DNA of 64,000 bases, taken from positions 62,001-126,000 of the forward strand of contig JAFQOW010000040.1 in assembly GCA_017412055.1 (NCBI GenBank), read 5' to 3'. Positions 37,501 to 45,760 of this stretch are shown here, one piece after another. This DNA is from Lachnospiraceae bacterium (GTDB lineage Bacteria; Bacillota; Clostridia; Lachnospirales; Lachnospiraceae). The notes under the pieces were generated by a model that saw only the letters and a program-made list of their open reading frames with translations, had not been told where the DNA came from and did no database searches. The translations under genes were made by a program, and so were the position numbers. Numbering within the stretch: position 1 is the first letter of the stretch; the number at the start of each line of letters is the position of its first letter.

Positions 37501-39000
37501 CTCTGCCTCTTCCCTCTCAGTCTCCTTGGCAATATAAGAAAAAACTGCTATATTATCAGCACACTTTTCTATCTCCTCATTCACCTGCTTATTGCTCTCT
37601 CTGTCTGCAAAAAGAAGCTTTTCCTGTTTTTCTATCTCAGCCTTTATATTATTCTGACGCTTATCCATTTCGTCACAGACAATTGTAGCACACTCATTTA
37701 CCTCACTAAGAAGCTGTCCCTTATCCTTCATGCTGGCATCTATAAGGGATTTCAACTGATCATGCTCTGTCTTATAATATACATAATCATTATAATCATT
37801 TATACTTTCCTTCAATGTAAGCTCTTCATTAGCATTTTTCAAATCAATAGATGCAAGTCCCTGCTCATTTATAAGCTTTTCTATCTCCTCTAAAAGACCT
37901 GCTACCTCTTTTTCCTTGCCGCTGATTTTGGCACTCTCAATAAGGCTTTCCATAAGGTTTTTCTCCTCTAGTAAAGCCTGTTCCCTCTCTGCATATAAAA
38001 GCTTATTATCCTCATCCTTAGTCATAAGATTATTAAGATTATAATAGCACTTTAAAATATCCTTATGGATATCCTCTCTTCCAAAATATAGTTGCTTAAT
38101 AGACATTACTCTAGATGCAAAGCTATCTATAACCTGAATCTGTCTGTCATAGCTATTTATATCTTCCTTCTTCTTAGAAAGCTCAAGAAGCTTATCCTTG
38201 ATTCCTAAAAGGGTTGTGGTCATATGCTCATTTTCGCCTTCATTTTCAGTCTGGCTATTGAAGGATTTCTGGATAATCTCTTCAATGAGCAAGTCCTCCA
38301 CTACCTTTCTTGTAGTCTTATAATTCGTCTCAAAGTAAGTTCTTACATGACCTTCCGTCTTATTTATTCCTCTGATAATTTCCCATTCGCTCTCATAAAG
38401 ACCATAGCCTGCGATAAATCTCTGATAATCGCCTTTTCTTTCAAATATCTTTATCTCCAAGCTTAAATCCTTCTTTTCCAAATCACGCAAATATGCCTTT
38501 AATCCATTATAGGTAATTCGCTCCTTTCCATTGGAAAGAGGTAGGTTTTTAATATCATTATCGTTAAACTCTCTGTAGAATATTACATAATTAAAATATT
38601 CTATAGCTGCATTTTCCTTGACATTTGTAGTCACCTCCGGCTCCTCTGCACCATCTTTAAGACCGGTCTCATCCTTTGCCTTTCTAGCGCAAAAACCTGT
38701 AAGCATATATTTATAATTATTCTTTACATGAGGTTCACTAAGTCTCCACTCTATAAGAGAATGTATAGTTTTGCTTCCATCTGAAGTTCTAAAAAGCTTC
38801 TCAATAGGCTGTTTTTCATCTAATGTACAATTGGGAATAAGGTTCTGCAATAAAAGAAGCATAAGCACACTTTTACCACCGCCGTTTGCCAAATCATATA
38901 TTGTATTTTTACATGAAAAACGCATTAAGAAATCATCATAATACTGGGTACCAAAATTGTATTTTACGTTATTTACACGTACTCTGTTAATGTGTGGCAT
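34561..39000 (-). CDS. jetC: SMC-like coiled-coil ATPase, JetC/MksB/EptC-type
   Basis: The 1479-aa protein has an ATPase head split between its ends and joined by long coiled coils: Walker A ANGGGKS at 38-44, an ABC-signature-like GSTGQSQG near 1355, and Walker B VIFIDNP at about 1390-1396. The residue after the Walker B Asp is Asn where ABC/SMC ATPases have catalytic Glu. A non-coil region near 640-760 is a likely hinge. In MukB/MksB/JetC condensins this subunit extrudes DNA loops. It overlaps jetB by 14 bases and is the last gene of dnaX-ybaB-recR-jetA-jetB-jetC. No JetD/MksG gene follows. Family assignment is strong from size, architecture and neighbours; activity is inferred. Confidence 0.8.
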   Translation of the reverse strand: MPHINRVRVNNVKYNFGTQYYDDFLMRFSCKNTIYDLANGGGKSVLMLLLLQNLIPNCTLDEKQPIEKLFRTSDGSKTIHSLIEWRLSEPHVKNNYKYMLTGFCARKAKDETGLKDGAEEPEVTTNVKENAAIEYFNYVIFYREFNDNDIKNLPLSNGKERITYNGLKAYLRDLEKKDLSLEIKIFERKGDYQRFIAGYGLYESEWEIIRGINKTEGHVRTYFETNYKTTRKVVEDLLIEEIIQKSFNSQTENEGENEHMTTTLLGIKDKLLELSKKKEDINSYDRQIQVIDSFASRVMSIKQLYFGREDIHKDILKCYYNLNNLMTKDEDNKLLYAEREQALLEEKNLMESLIESAKISGKEKEVAGLLEEIEKLINEQGLASIDLKNANEELTLKESINDYNDYVYYKTEHDQLKSLIDASMKDKGQLLSEVNECATIVCDEMDKRQNNIKAEIEKQEKLLFADRESNKQVNEEIEKCADNIAVFSYIAKETEREEAELNSIISEKKNELGLYMVKDIKAELNKNASMIKETSQLIEKNALDMEADNEKISRLTYEIQSISATKTEISHNLSENIDRKTKLNEIEEKAEKLLEIYGNRSKEELLEDIRIRSKEALLEEEALSEKLLHKNKFLEQLKTGSPVGMSEAMTVVMEYMERYHTGKVVSGCDYLKGMEVSARKKVLEQVPVLPYSILVKKDYQSIMADGRLKELDLGDYAVPIIAMEALNENGFVMDNRAIMFVMGDGNLFTDEKLMAKAIENTRADIDNISFRLERMSKKSQVLQQDYDFAKEYETIYRGQIEEVAEEFERLRFALRQTEAQLEEKQKELVETEKHLVDLKEEKELLCGKLNEFQEEKNNLNELATLLKNSDEVLGKHSEAVINLKKYTKDREDINSRFEARENQIGERVRQIAALRKQLEDNQNKLINYRKYYKEDVYPESRMTFEELEARLNGLIGAMERDNSDLKDKQKLMENYYIAMEKSLQAIDYKGLFVDDVKEQYEAMARREISKEELSELKDKIKSYKTKVDTLAINISKLKSSKDRLEGAIIHGKAAMEEKFGGYEPVVIDNGNYEAFIEEKKTLSVAIEAELGKVRESLLTLQKNEGRYDVLKKDILKIMDKAGIVPSQNNPGVEILLSQEEFEEITGKVVEKFDKFTKDIADKKSEFEYERGLLADTLRKLGQEPLADEIKKSANMPGNVSQTDELIESLRDICKCLELEKERVGKSIDDMEKIKDNFENQCIQTCVNIKNELDRLPKQSKITMDDETISIINLSIPYIKEEQYKLKMSQYIDETTHTADEMKTEAERVKYIRSRLSWKKLFSVIVTDMNGIKLNLYKRERIKEQSRYLKYEEAVGSTGQSQGIYIQFLIAIINYIASINSRDKDTGLRKVIFIDNPFGAAKDIYIWEPIFKLLKTNNVQLIVPARGVTPAITGRFDVNYILGQKLVDGRQQTVVVDYSSHVDNEQMDYSKLEFKQATLF

Positions 39001-39703
39001 CTTCCTTATCTCCTCTTAAAATCTCGTACAATCTTCCTTTGTAGGTTTCAAAATAATTTTCAACCAGTGCCTTAAATTTTTCTTTAGGATAATATCTTCC
39101 TTCAGATTCAAGCATCAAGCCCTCTGATGTAAGAAAATTAAATACAAGCTTTACAAAACCTGCTTTTGAGCCCCTTGAAGCTCTCACACTTACATCCTCA
39201 CCTGATACAACTGGCATATCCTCCCATACAAGTGCCAGCTCCTTAAAGCTTCCTGCTTCCACCTCGTCTACTGCAAGAACTGACAAATTGCTGATAATTC
39301 CTGCCAATGTAGAATCAACACTTCCTATAATATCCTCCTGCTTAACATATTCTACATATGTGTAATTAGCCGAATCATTGTAAAATCTTGTGATTATATT
39401 GTAGATAATAAAGTAGCATAGATACAACTCTCTGTTTAGCTTCACACCTATAGCCTTCTTTAATTCCTCATTTGTGTATCCAAAGGTCTTATTATTTTCA
39501 CCAGGGCTAATATACAATCCATAATTATATTCAAATATATTAATATTCATTTTCTTTAATATAAGTCCCACCATATCATAGACTTCGCTGTTATTCTGGT
39601 ATTCCTGATACAAGCTGGCGTTGTCACCCTTCTTTTCCACAGCTCGTCCCATTATAAGCTCAGACACTATATCCAAAGCCTTCTCAAGATTTCTGTTCGT
39701 CAT
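38987..39703 (-). CDS. jetB: JetB/MksE-type condensin kleisin-associated subunit (DUF4194-like)
   Basis: The 238-aa protein lies directly before the SMC-like gene, in the position of MksE/JetB, a winged-helix (KITE) protein that binds the kleisin. Its helical content and segments such as YNYGLYISPGENNKTFGYTNEELKKAIGVKLNRELYLCYFIIYNIITRFY, VKLVFNFLTSEGLMLESEGRYYPKEKF (a winged-helix-like end) agree with DUF4194. The open frame extends to 39748, but GAGGTG five bases before ATG 39703 and the jetA stop at 39714 favour the later start. It overlaps jetC by 14 bases. Confidence 0.7.
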   Translation of the reverse strand: MTNRNLEKALDIVSELIMGRAVEKKGDNASLYQEYQNNSEVYDMVGLILKKMNINIFEYNYGLYISPGENNKTFGYTNEELKKAIGVKLNRELYLCYFIIYNIITRFYNDSANYTYVEYVKQEDIIGSVDSTLAGIISNLSVLAVDEVEAGSFKELALVWEDMPVVSGEDVSVRASRGSKAGFVKLVFNFLTSEGLMLESEGRYYPKEKFKALVENYFETYKGRLYEILRGDKEDATH

Positions 39704-39713
39704 ATCGCACCTC

Positions 39714-41234
39714 TTAAACTCTCTTGAAATATATATTTGATATTTCAAAAATATCTTTTATTACAACCTTTTCCTCATTATCAAAGGATAATTCAAAAGC
39801 TAAATCGCTCATTCCCTTACTTGCTTCCTTCAAATCTGCTTCAAAAAACGTATCCGTGTCTACAGCTACCTCATCTATATCATATCTCTTCTTCTGACAC
39901 ATATGTACCAGCATCGAGTAATAATCTCCATTACTATATATGCCGTCAAATATACCTGCCAAATCAAAATTAAAGCTTTTTAAATCAAACCCTTCACCAA
40001 TCTGACATCTTGACAATTTTTCCAAAAGAACTCTTATAATCTCCACGTAATTATGGCTTATTCTTCGTTCTTCCACTTCATCCTCATAAATATATTCTAC
40101 AGTTTCTTTATCCTCTTTTATCTTTTCACCTTTTTCTTCTGCTGCCGGTTTTGCCATAAGTAACTCATCTATAAGGCATAATGAAAACTGCTTTTTTGTG
40201 TTAAGACTGAGAATCGGCGTAATCATATACTGAAGTGCCGTGCTGTCCCCATCATCCATCATAGTTCTTAAGGCATCTTTAAAATTAAAGCTTCTTCTTA
40301 GCTTAGAATACTTTGCACCCTCTATTATCTCGTCGGCCTTTATCTGTAAATCTGTACATGCCGCCAATAGCTCCGAGTGCTTATTTACTGCTTTTTTAAG
40401 CTCAGCTTCAAGATAGAAAATCTCCCTTGCTGTATCTTTTTTACCTAAATCGTCACCCTCATAGCTTTCAATTCGCTTAACAGCTTCCTTTACAAGCTCC
40501 ATATTTTTTGCAAACAACTTCTGCTCATCCTCAAACCAACGCATTCCTGTATTTACAAAATCCTCGTATGCCTTGGCTCCCTCAAAGACATCATAACTTA
40601 ATATATTCAACACTTCATTTTTTCTAGCCTTAAGTCTTGATACTTCACTATTTATTCTTTTTATTACCTCGATTCCACCTCTAAAATTACTAGCTGCTAT
40701 CATCTTTCCAAGAAGCACCTGCGCCACACTTATAGAGCTTTCATCCTTTATTTCCTTTGTATCCAAATAAAATTCAATAGCATCCGAAGTGATATAATAG
40801 CATATTACATCTTCCTTTATTCTGCTATCGATAAGCTTCATTCTAACCGTCTTTCTCTTTTTATCTGCCGGGTCAAAATATGTATAAGCAAATGGCTTAC
40901 CATCATTTTTTATTTTATCAAAAATATAGGAAGTCACTTCCGCTTCTTCATCACTGTCAAGGGCTATGGCAAAATCTCTTCTGTAGATGCCATGCATAAA
41001 GGCCTTATATTCCTCATAGGTTACATCATTCTCTCGGAAGTTATTTTCCTCAATAAAAAAGCGTAATACTGCCATCAAAATATAACCCATGTCAAGCTCT
41101 TCAAAACGTCCACCTGCAAATTGGGTAAATGCATTTTCTGTAAGCTTGAAATATGGGTAATATTTCTTAATGTTCAGCATACGCTCACTATGATCTTGTA
41201 TAATATCTCTTGTCAGAATAAATTCTTCTGCCAT
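39714..41234 (-). CDS. jetA: JetA/MksF-type kleisin-like protein (DUF5716-like)
   Basis: The 506-aa protein occupies the kleisin (MksF/JetA) position. It has an N-terminal helical/winged-helix part (ITRDIIQDHSERMLNIKKYYPYFKLTENAF), a central helical region (about 200-330) and a C-terminal domain including FDLAGIFDGIYSNGDYYSMLVHMCQ. This matches the JetA (DUF5716-type) family as I know it from Wadjet-like loci in Firmicutes; the evidence is mainly the companion genes. A TTG at 41240 is in frame, but the ATG at 41234 with GGGG upstream is preferred. It follows recR by 31 bases. Confidence 0.68.
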   Translation of the reverse strand: MAEEFILTRDIIQDHSERMLNIKKYYPYFKLTENAFTQFAGGRFEELDMGYILMAVLRFFIEENNFRENDVTYEEYKAFMHGIYRRDFAIALDSDEEAEVTSYIFDKIKNDGKPFAYTYFDPADKKRKTVRMKLIDSRIKEDVICYYITSDAIEFYLDTKEIKDESSISVAQVLLGKMIAASNFRGGIEVIKRINSEVSRLKARKNEVLNILSYDVFEGAKAYEDFVNTGMRWFEDEQKLFAKNMELVKEAVKRIESYEGDDLGKKDTAREIFYLEAELKKAVNKHSELLAACTDLQIKADEIIEGAKYSKLRRSFNFKDALRTMMDDGDSTALQYMITPILSLNTKKQFSLCLIDELLMAKPAAEEKGEKIKEDKETVEYIYEDEVEERRISHNYVEIIRVLLEKLSRCQIGEGFDLKSFNFDLAGIFDGIYSNGDYYSMLVHMCQKKRYDIDEVAVDTDTFFEADLKEASKGMSDLAFELSFDNEEKVVIKDIFEISNIYFKRV

Positions 41235-41265
41235 TTTCAATTGGCCCCTTTACTGTATGTGCTTG

Positions 41266-41862
41266 TTATAACTCCGTTCTGCCCTCCAAGGCACGAAGCA
41301 ATGTTATCTCATCTATGTATTCCAAATCTCCACCTACAGGAACACCACTTGCTATACGACTAACCTTGATTCCTGTGGGTTTAATAAGCTTAGAAATATA
41401 TACGGCTGTAGCTTCACCCTCTACAGAGGAATTGGTCGCTACTATAACCTCTTCCACATCACCACGAAGCCTCTCTATAAGCTCTTTTAACCTAATATCA
41501 TTAGGTCCGATACCAAGCATAGGCGATATAGCTCCATGTAATACATGATATACACCATCAAACTTGCCTGTTCGCTCGTAGGCTGCCATATCCCTTGTCT
41601 GTTCTACTACCATTATAACCTTATGATTTCTCTTGGTACTCTCACAGATAGGGCAATAATCTCTATCAGTAAGTGTCTGACAATTTTTGCAGTATCTTAC
41701 ATTACTCTTAGCATCCACGATAGCATCTGCTAAGCTCTTCGCCTGTTCAAGGGGCATATTGATAACGTGAAATGCAAGCCTTCCCGCTGACTTTGCGCCA
41801 ATGCCGGGAAGCTTTGCAAACTCTTCTATTAACTTTGATATATGACTGCTATAGTAATCCAT
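41266..41862 (-). CDS. recR: Recombination protein RecR
   Basis: RecR acts with RecF/RecO to load RecA at DNA gaps. The 198-aa protein has the N-terminal helix-hairpin-helix ([17 protein letters not shown]), the zinc finger [16 protein letters not shown] and a Toprim domain ([28 protein letters not shown]). It is coupled to ybaB by an overlapping TAATG and to jetA by a 31-base gap. dnaX-ybaB-recR is a common bacterial order. Confidence 0.96.
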   Translation of the reverse strand: MDYYSSHISKLIEEFAKLPGIGAKSAGRLAFHVINMPLEQAKSLADAIVDAKSNVRYCKNCQTLTDRDYCPICESTKRNHKVIMVVEQTRDMAAYERTGKFDGVYHVLHGAISPMLGIGPNDIRLKELIERLRGDVEEVIVATNSSVEGEATAVYISKLIKPTGIKVSRIASGVPVGGDLEYIDEITLLRALEGRTEL

Positions 41863-42221
41863 TAGAACGGAAATCCTCCACCAAGGCCTCCTAAGCCTCC
41901 TGTGATTTTAGCCATCTTCGCCTGTGAAATTTCTTCCATCTTACGAAGTGCCTCATTAGTAGCTGCCATAATTAAATCCTCAAGCATCTCTACATCATCT
42001 GGATCTACTGCTTCCTTATCAAGCTTTACAGCCACTACTTCCTTCTTACCTGAAACAGTTACTGATACAGCACCACCACCTGAAGTAGCTGTTACTTCCT
42101 GCTCCTCAAGCTCCTTTGTAGTCTCTTCCATCTGCTTCTGCATCTTCTGAGCCTGCTTCATTAAATTGTTCATGTTTCCTGGCATACCCATGCCGCCTGG
42201 AAATCCTCCTCTTTTTGCCAT
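41862..42221 (-). CDS. YbaB/EbfC nucleoid-associated protein
   Basis: The 119-aa protein binds DNA as a dimer and is usually encoded between dnaX and recR. It starts [19 protein letters not shown], then has the coiled helix [24 protein letters not shown], the beta core [25 protein letters not shown], and [29 protein letters not shown]. The Gly/Met-rich ends are typical. AGGAGG nine bases upstream sets the ATG at 42221; the frame extends upstream without support. It shares a one-base overlap with recR. Confidence 0.95.
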   Translation of the reverse strand: MAKRGGFPGGMGMPGNMNNLMKQAQKMQKQMEETTKELEEQEVTATSGGGAVSVTVSGKKEVVAVKLDKEAVDPDDVEMLEDLIMAATNEALRKMEEISQAKMAKITGGLGGLGGGFPF

Positions 42222-42222
42222 G

Positions 42223-43788
42223 TTAAAAGTCCTCCTCTTCAATCTCTTCAATCATTATTTTTTTTCTTATTTCAACAAAGTGGTCCTGGAAATTCTCTCC
42301 CTGATTAAGAAGTCTTATATCTGTCTTAACTGCCTTTCCAATAACCTCTGAAATAGCATTTTCTATATCAATCACCGCATCCGGTCTATTTACTGCATCG
42401 TAATTAATCGGTTCGGTAAACACTATAGACAATTTATTATCGGTAACTGTAAGCTTACCCTCTCTGATACTATGTTTTACAAAAGGATTAAGCTTCGATA
42501 TAATCTTGTCCCAATTATTAACAGCTTCCTGTATCTCCTCTGTCACCGCTGGCTCAAGTATCTTCTTTGGCGCAGGCTGTTCTGATACCATATTATTCTG
42601 AGAATCCGACACATATATCTGCTGCACTGGTACACCATTCTCCAGCTTCTTTTCTAACTCTGACAATCTGCCTATAAGAGAGCCTAAATCTTTTTCCATA
42701 GCAGGCTTAGTCATCTTGATTAATGCAACCTCCACAAGCACTCTCTTTCCTGTAGCAAACTTTATCTGATTAGTAAGCTCTGAAAGTATCCTTATATAGC
42801 GCATAAGAGTCTCAAGCTCTACCATCTGTGCTTCTTCCTTAAGAGCATTCATCCTCTCTGCAGACATATCAAGCATATCTTCTGCTGTATCCGAAGACTT
42901 AACCAGCATAAGATTCCTAAGATACCATGTAAAATCTGATACAAACTGACTTAAGTCACGCCCCATTATGATAATCTCTTCAAGCTTACTTATACATCCC
43001 AATGTATCTCCAGCCACTATGAGCCTTAGCATCTGACTGAAAATCTCTACATCGACTGCACCTAATACCTCCAGCACATTTTCGTAAGTAAGCTTCTGTC
43101 CCATGTAAAACGAAATACACTGGTCAAGAAGACTTAGGGCATCTCTCATACCACCATCTGCCACTTTAGCAATGTATGTAAGAGCCTTATCCTCTACATC
43201 TACACCTTCTCTCTTAGCAAGCTCTCGAAGTCTATCAGTTATAGTAGCCACCGTAATTCGCTTAAAATCATATCTTTGGCACCTTGAAAGTATAGTTACC
43301 GGTATCTTATGAGCCTCAGTTGTGGCCAATATAAATATTACATATGAAGGTGGCTCCTCCAATGTCTTTAACAATGCATTAAAAGCTCCTATAGAAAGCA
43401 TATGAACCTCGTCGATTATATACACTCTATATTTGCCCTCTGTAGGAGAATACTGGACTTCATCTCTAATCTCTCTGATGTTATCAACACCATTATTAGA
43501 TGCAGCGTCTATCTCCACCACATTCATAGATGTTCCATTGGCTATAGACTTACACATCGCACACTCATTACATGGCCCTCCATCCACTGGATGCTCACAA
43601 TTAACTGCCTTAGCCAAAATCTTTGCAATTGTAGTCTTACCAGTTCCTCTAGTTCCGCAAAACAAATAGGCATGACCTATACGGTCTGCCTTAATCTGAT
43701 TCTTTAAGGTAGTTACTATATGCTCCTGTCCCTTAACCTCACCAAATTCGCCTGGTCTAAATTTTCTATAAAGTGCAGTGTACGACAT
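42223..43788 (-). CDS. dnaX: DNA polymerase III subunit tau/gamma
   Basis: DnaX forms the clamp loader that opens the beta clamp at primer ends. The 521-aa protein has the AAA+ core with Walker A GTRGTGKT, the zinc-binding Cys residues (CEHPVDGGPCNECAMC), Walker B VYIIDEVHML, the sensor/SRC segment LSRCQRYDF, and domain III. A shorter C-terminus than in E. coli tau is seen, typical of many Firmicutes. I chose ATG 43788 (MSYTALYRKFRP, GGAG seven bases upstream) rather than the longer frame. Promoter at 43827-43855; first gene of the run leading to jetC. Confidence 0.95.
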   Translation of the reverse strand: MSYTALYRKFRPGEFGEVKGQEHIVTTLKNQIKADRIGHAYLFCGTRGTGKTTIAKILAKAVNCEHPVDGGPCNECAMCKSIANGTSMNVVEIDAASNNGVDNIREIRDEVQYSPTEGKYRVYIIDEVHMLSIGAFNALLKTLEEPPSYVIFILATTEAHKIPVTILSRCQRYDFKRITVATITDRLRELAKREGVDVEDKALTYIAKVADGGMRDALSLLDQCISFYMGQKLTYENVLEVLGAVDVEIFSQMLRLIVAGDTLGCISKLEEIIIMGRDLSQFVSDFTWYLRNLMLVKSSDTAEDMLDMSAERMNALKEEAQMVELETLMRYIRILSELTNQIKFATGKRVLVEVALIKMTKPAMEKDLGSLIGRLSELEKKLENGVPVQQIYVSDSQNNMVSEQPAPKKILEPAVTEEIQEAVNNWDKIISKLNPFVKHSIREGKLTVTDNKLSIVFTEPINYDAVNRPDAVIDIENAISEVIGKAVKTDIRLLNQGENFQDHFVEIRKKIMIEEIEEEDF

Positions 43789-43826
43789 CTTTATTCTCCA
43801 TTTGCATTGACATTTATTCACACTAT

Positions 43827-43855
43827 AGTATACACCAAGACACACTTATTCACAA
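43827..43855 (-). promoter_or_regulatory. Promoter of dnaX-ybaB-recR-jetABC
   Basis: TTGTGA (43850-43855) and TATACT (43827-43832) on the minus strand with a 17-bp spacer. Confidence 0.6.
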
Positions 43856-43889
43856 GTAAAGTTTTATTATTCCTGCAAAACATAAAGTG

Positions 43890-44524
43890 CATAATTCTCA
43901 TTATCAGAACATAACGGTTATGTTAGACGATTTTCTGCCTATAGTTTTGATTACTGCTACGAATATCCATCTACCTTTCACCGCTGTTTCGATGAACCCG
44001 TGATTTGCTAAATGCCCTCTTGATACAAGTTTATTACTGTGTGATATTTTCAACAAAACACAACCATAGCTAGATGATGTTCGCAGGGCAATGGACAACA
44101 ATTTTAATCGCAGTTGCTACGCAACTACGATTAGATGCATCTTTTCGTTAAGTTTTCAACATCCCGCGTCAAAGATAATGCCCACCTGCCGAAATACTGT
44201 TGGAAGAGGCTTGGCTACTCTCGCTGCGCGAGAGTTAATAGGCCAAGCTGATGAGTTATGTAGGCAGGTGGATAATAAGCATTCTTTGGCGCGGGATGCT
44301 GAAAATAGAAAATCGAAACGTTGTCCATGTCCTGTGAACATCACTAGCTTGTTGTGTTTTAGTGAAAATACACACAGCCTTAGTATCAAGAGGGGCATAT
44401 AAGCAAATCATCGGAACCCTCGAGATGCGGTGAAAAATAGATGGATACTTCGTACGCAGTCATATAAGTTAGTGGCAGAAAATCGTCTCATAACGTTTAT
44501 GATGTTCTGATAATGAGAATTATG
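43890..44524. mobile_element. 635-bp giant imperfect palindrome, MITE-like, TA-flanked
   Basis: The ends are perfect 23-bp inverted repeats (CATAATTCTCATTATCAGAA and rest). The two halves remain complementary nearly throughout, with matching blocks such as ACGATTTTCTGCC, TATCCATCTA, CTTGATAC, TGGACAAC, CATCCCGCG and CCACCTGCC. The centre is the hairpin ACTCTCGC-TGC-GCGAGAGT near 44226. The inner boundary ATTCTC is preceded by TA on one side and followed by TA on the other (43892-43893, 44521-44522). No transposase is encoded. It fits a large TA-target foldback element; a very long structured RNA is the alternative. Confidence 0.6.
44106..44132. repeat. 27-bp palindromic repeat, copy C (inside the foldback element)
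   Basis: AATCGCAGTTGC-TAC-GCAACTACGATT, same length and core as copies A and B. It interrupts only the left arm of the giant palindrome, which suggests insertion into it. Confidence 0.6.
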
Positions 44525-44544
44525 TAGCTTTTTTGGATTTGATT

Positions 44545-44553
44545 TGCTATAAT
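44545..44553 (+). promoter_or_regulatory. Extended -10 promoter of the phosphofructokinase gene
   Basis: TGC immediately followed by a perfect TATAAT (44548-44553). No clear -35 box is seen. The start codon is 50 bases downstream. Confidence 0.55.
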
Positions 44554-44602
44554 ATTATTAGCTTTTTTGGTGCACTATAATATAGGAAACGAGGTAAATG
44601 CT

Positions 44603-45673
44603 ATGAAAGTAGGAATTCTTACAAGCGGTGGCGATTGCCAGAGCTTAAATGCAACTATGCGCGGTGTTGCAAAAACTCTTTACAACAAGGTTAAGAATGT
44701 AGAGATTATAGGTTTTATAGAAGGCTATAAAGGTCTTATGTACGGAGATTATAAGGTGATGACTCCATCTGATTTTTCAGGAATTTTAACTGAGGGTGGA
44801 ACTATTATCGGAACCTCCAGACAACCTTTCAAGCTTATGAGAACACCTGATAAAGACGGTAACGATAAGGTTGAATTGATGAAGAAAACATACAAAAAGT
44901 TAAAGCTTGATTGTCTCGTTGTATTAGGTGGTAATGGTTCACAGAAAACTGCAAATCTACTTAGAGAAGAAGGTTTAAATATTGTATCATTACCTAAGAC
45001 AATTGATAATGATTTATGGGGCACTAGTATGACATTTGGTTTCCAGAGTGCAGTAAATATCGCATCTGATGCTATCGATTGTATTCATACTACAGCTGCA
45101 AGTCACGGACGAGTATTTATCGTGGAGGTTATGGGGCATAAGGTTGGTTGGCTTACATTACATGCAGGTATCGCATCTGGCGCTGACATCATCCTTATTC
45201 CAGAGATTCCATATGATATCGACAAGGTTGTAGATGCTATTAAGAAGAGAACAAAGGCTGGAAAGCGCTTCTCTATATTAGCAGTTGCCGAGGGTGCTAT
45301 ATCTAAGGAAGATGCTAAGCTTAGCAAAAAAGAATACAAGGCAAAGCTTGCCGCTTCACCTTACCCATCTGTTTCATACGAAATTGGAAAGCGTATCGAA
45401 GAAAAAACTGGACAAGAAATCAGAGTTACCATCCCTGGACACACACAGAGAGGCGGAAGCCCATGTCCATATGATAGAGTACTTTCATCTAGACTAGGTG
45501 CTGAAGCAGCTATGATGATTATTGAAAAAGATTATGGCAAGTTAGTTGGAATTAAGCATGACGAATTAGTTAGAATCCCACTTGAAGATGTAGCTGGCAA
45601 ATTAAAAATGGTTGATCCGGATAGTTCTATTATCAAGGAAGCAAAAGCACTTGGCATAAGTTTTGGCGACTAA
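44603..45673 (+). CDS. 6-phosphofructokinase with mixed ATP/PPi signature
   Basis: The enzyme phosphorylates fructose 6-phosphate to the 1,6-bisphosphate in glycolysis. The 356-aa protein has TSGGDCQSLNA near 7-17, VVLGGNGSQ at 106-114, LPKTIDND at 130-137, and VEVMGHKVGWL. In E. coli numbering Gly104 (GGNGS) is ATP-type while Lys124 (PKTIDND) is the residue of PPi-type enzymes, and Asp103 is replaced by Asn. The phosphoryl donor therefore cannot be read off. ATG 44603 with ACGAGG upstream is preferred over an upstream in-frame start at 44567. The gene is monocistronic, with a strong terminator. Confidence 0.88.
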   Translation: MKVGILTSGGDCQSLNATMRGVAKTLYNKVKNVEIIGFIEGYKGLMYGDYKVMTPSDFSGILTEGGTIIGTSRQPFKLMRTPDKDGNDKVELMKKTYKKLKLDCLVVLGGNGSQKTANLLREEGLNIVSLPKTIDNDLWGTSMTFGFQSAVNIASDAIDCIHTTAASHGRVFIVEVMGHKVGWLTLHAGIASGADIILIPEIPYDIDKVVDAIKKRTKAGKRFSILAVAEGAISKEDAKLSKKEYKAKLAASPYPSVSYEIGKRIEEKTGQEIRVTIPGHTQRGGSPCPYDRVLSSRLGAEAAMMIIEKDYGKLVGIKHDELVRIPLEDVAGKLKMVDPDSSIIKEAKALGISFGD

Positions 45674-45706
45674 TTTACGATTTATAATTTAATAGCTCTA
45701 TAAAGC

Positions 45707-45742
45707 AAAAGGACTTATACCCAAATGTATAAGTCCTTTTTT
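45707..45742 (+). terminator. Terminator after the phosphofructokinase gene
   Basis: AAAAGGACTTATAC pairs perfectly with GTATAAGTCCTTTT and ends in T residues. Confidence 0.9.
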
Positions 45743-45760
45743 GTAAGTAAAACTACATAA

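Noticed and set aside
43904..44402. Several 65-103-codon open frames inside the 635-bp palindrome
   Set aside because: They occur on both strands as mirror images caused by the inverted repeat, lack good ribosome binding sites and show no protein family features.
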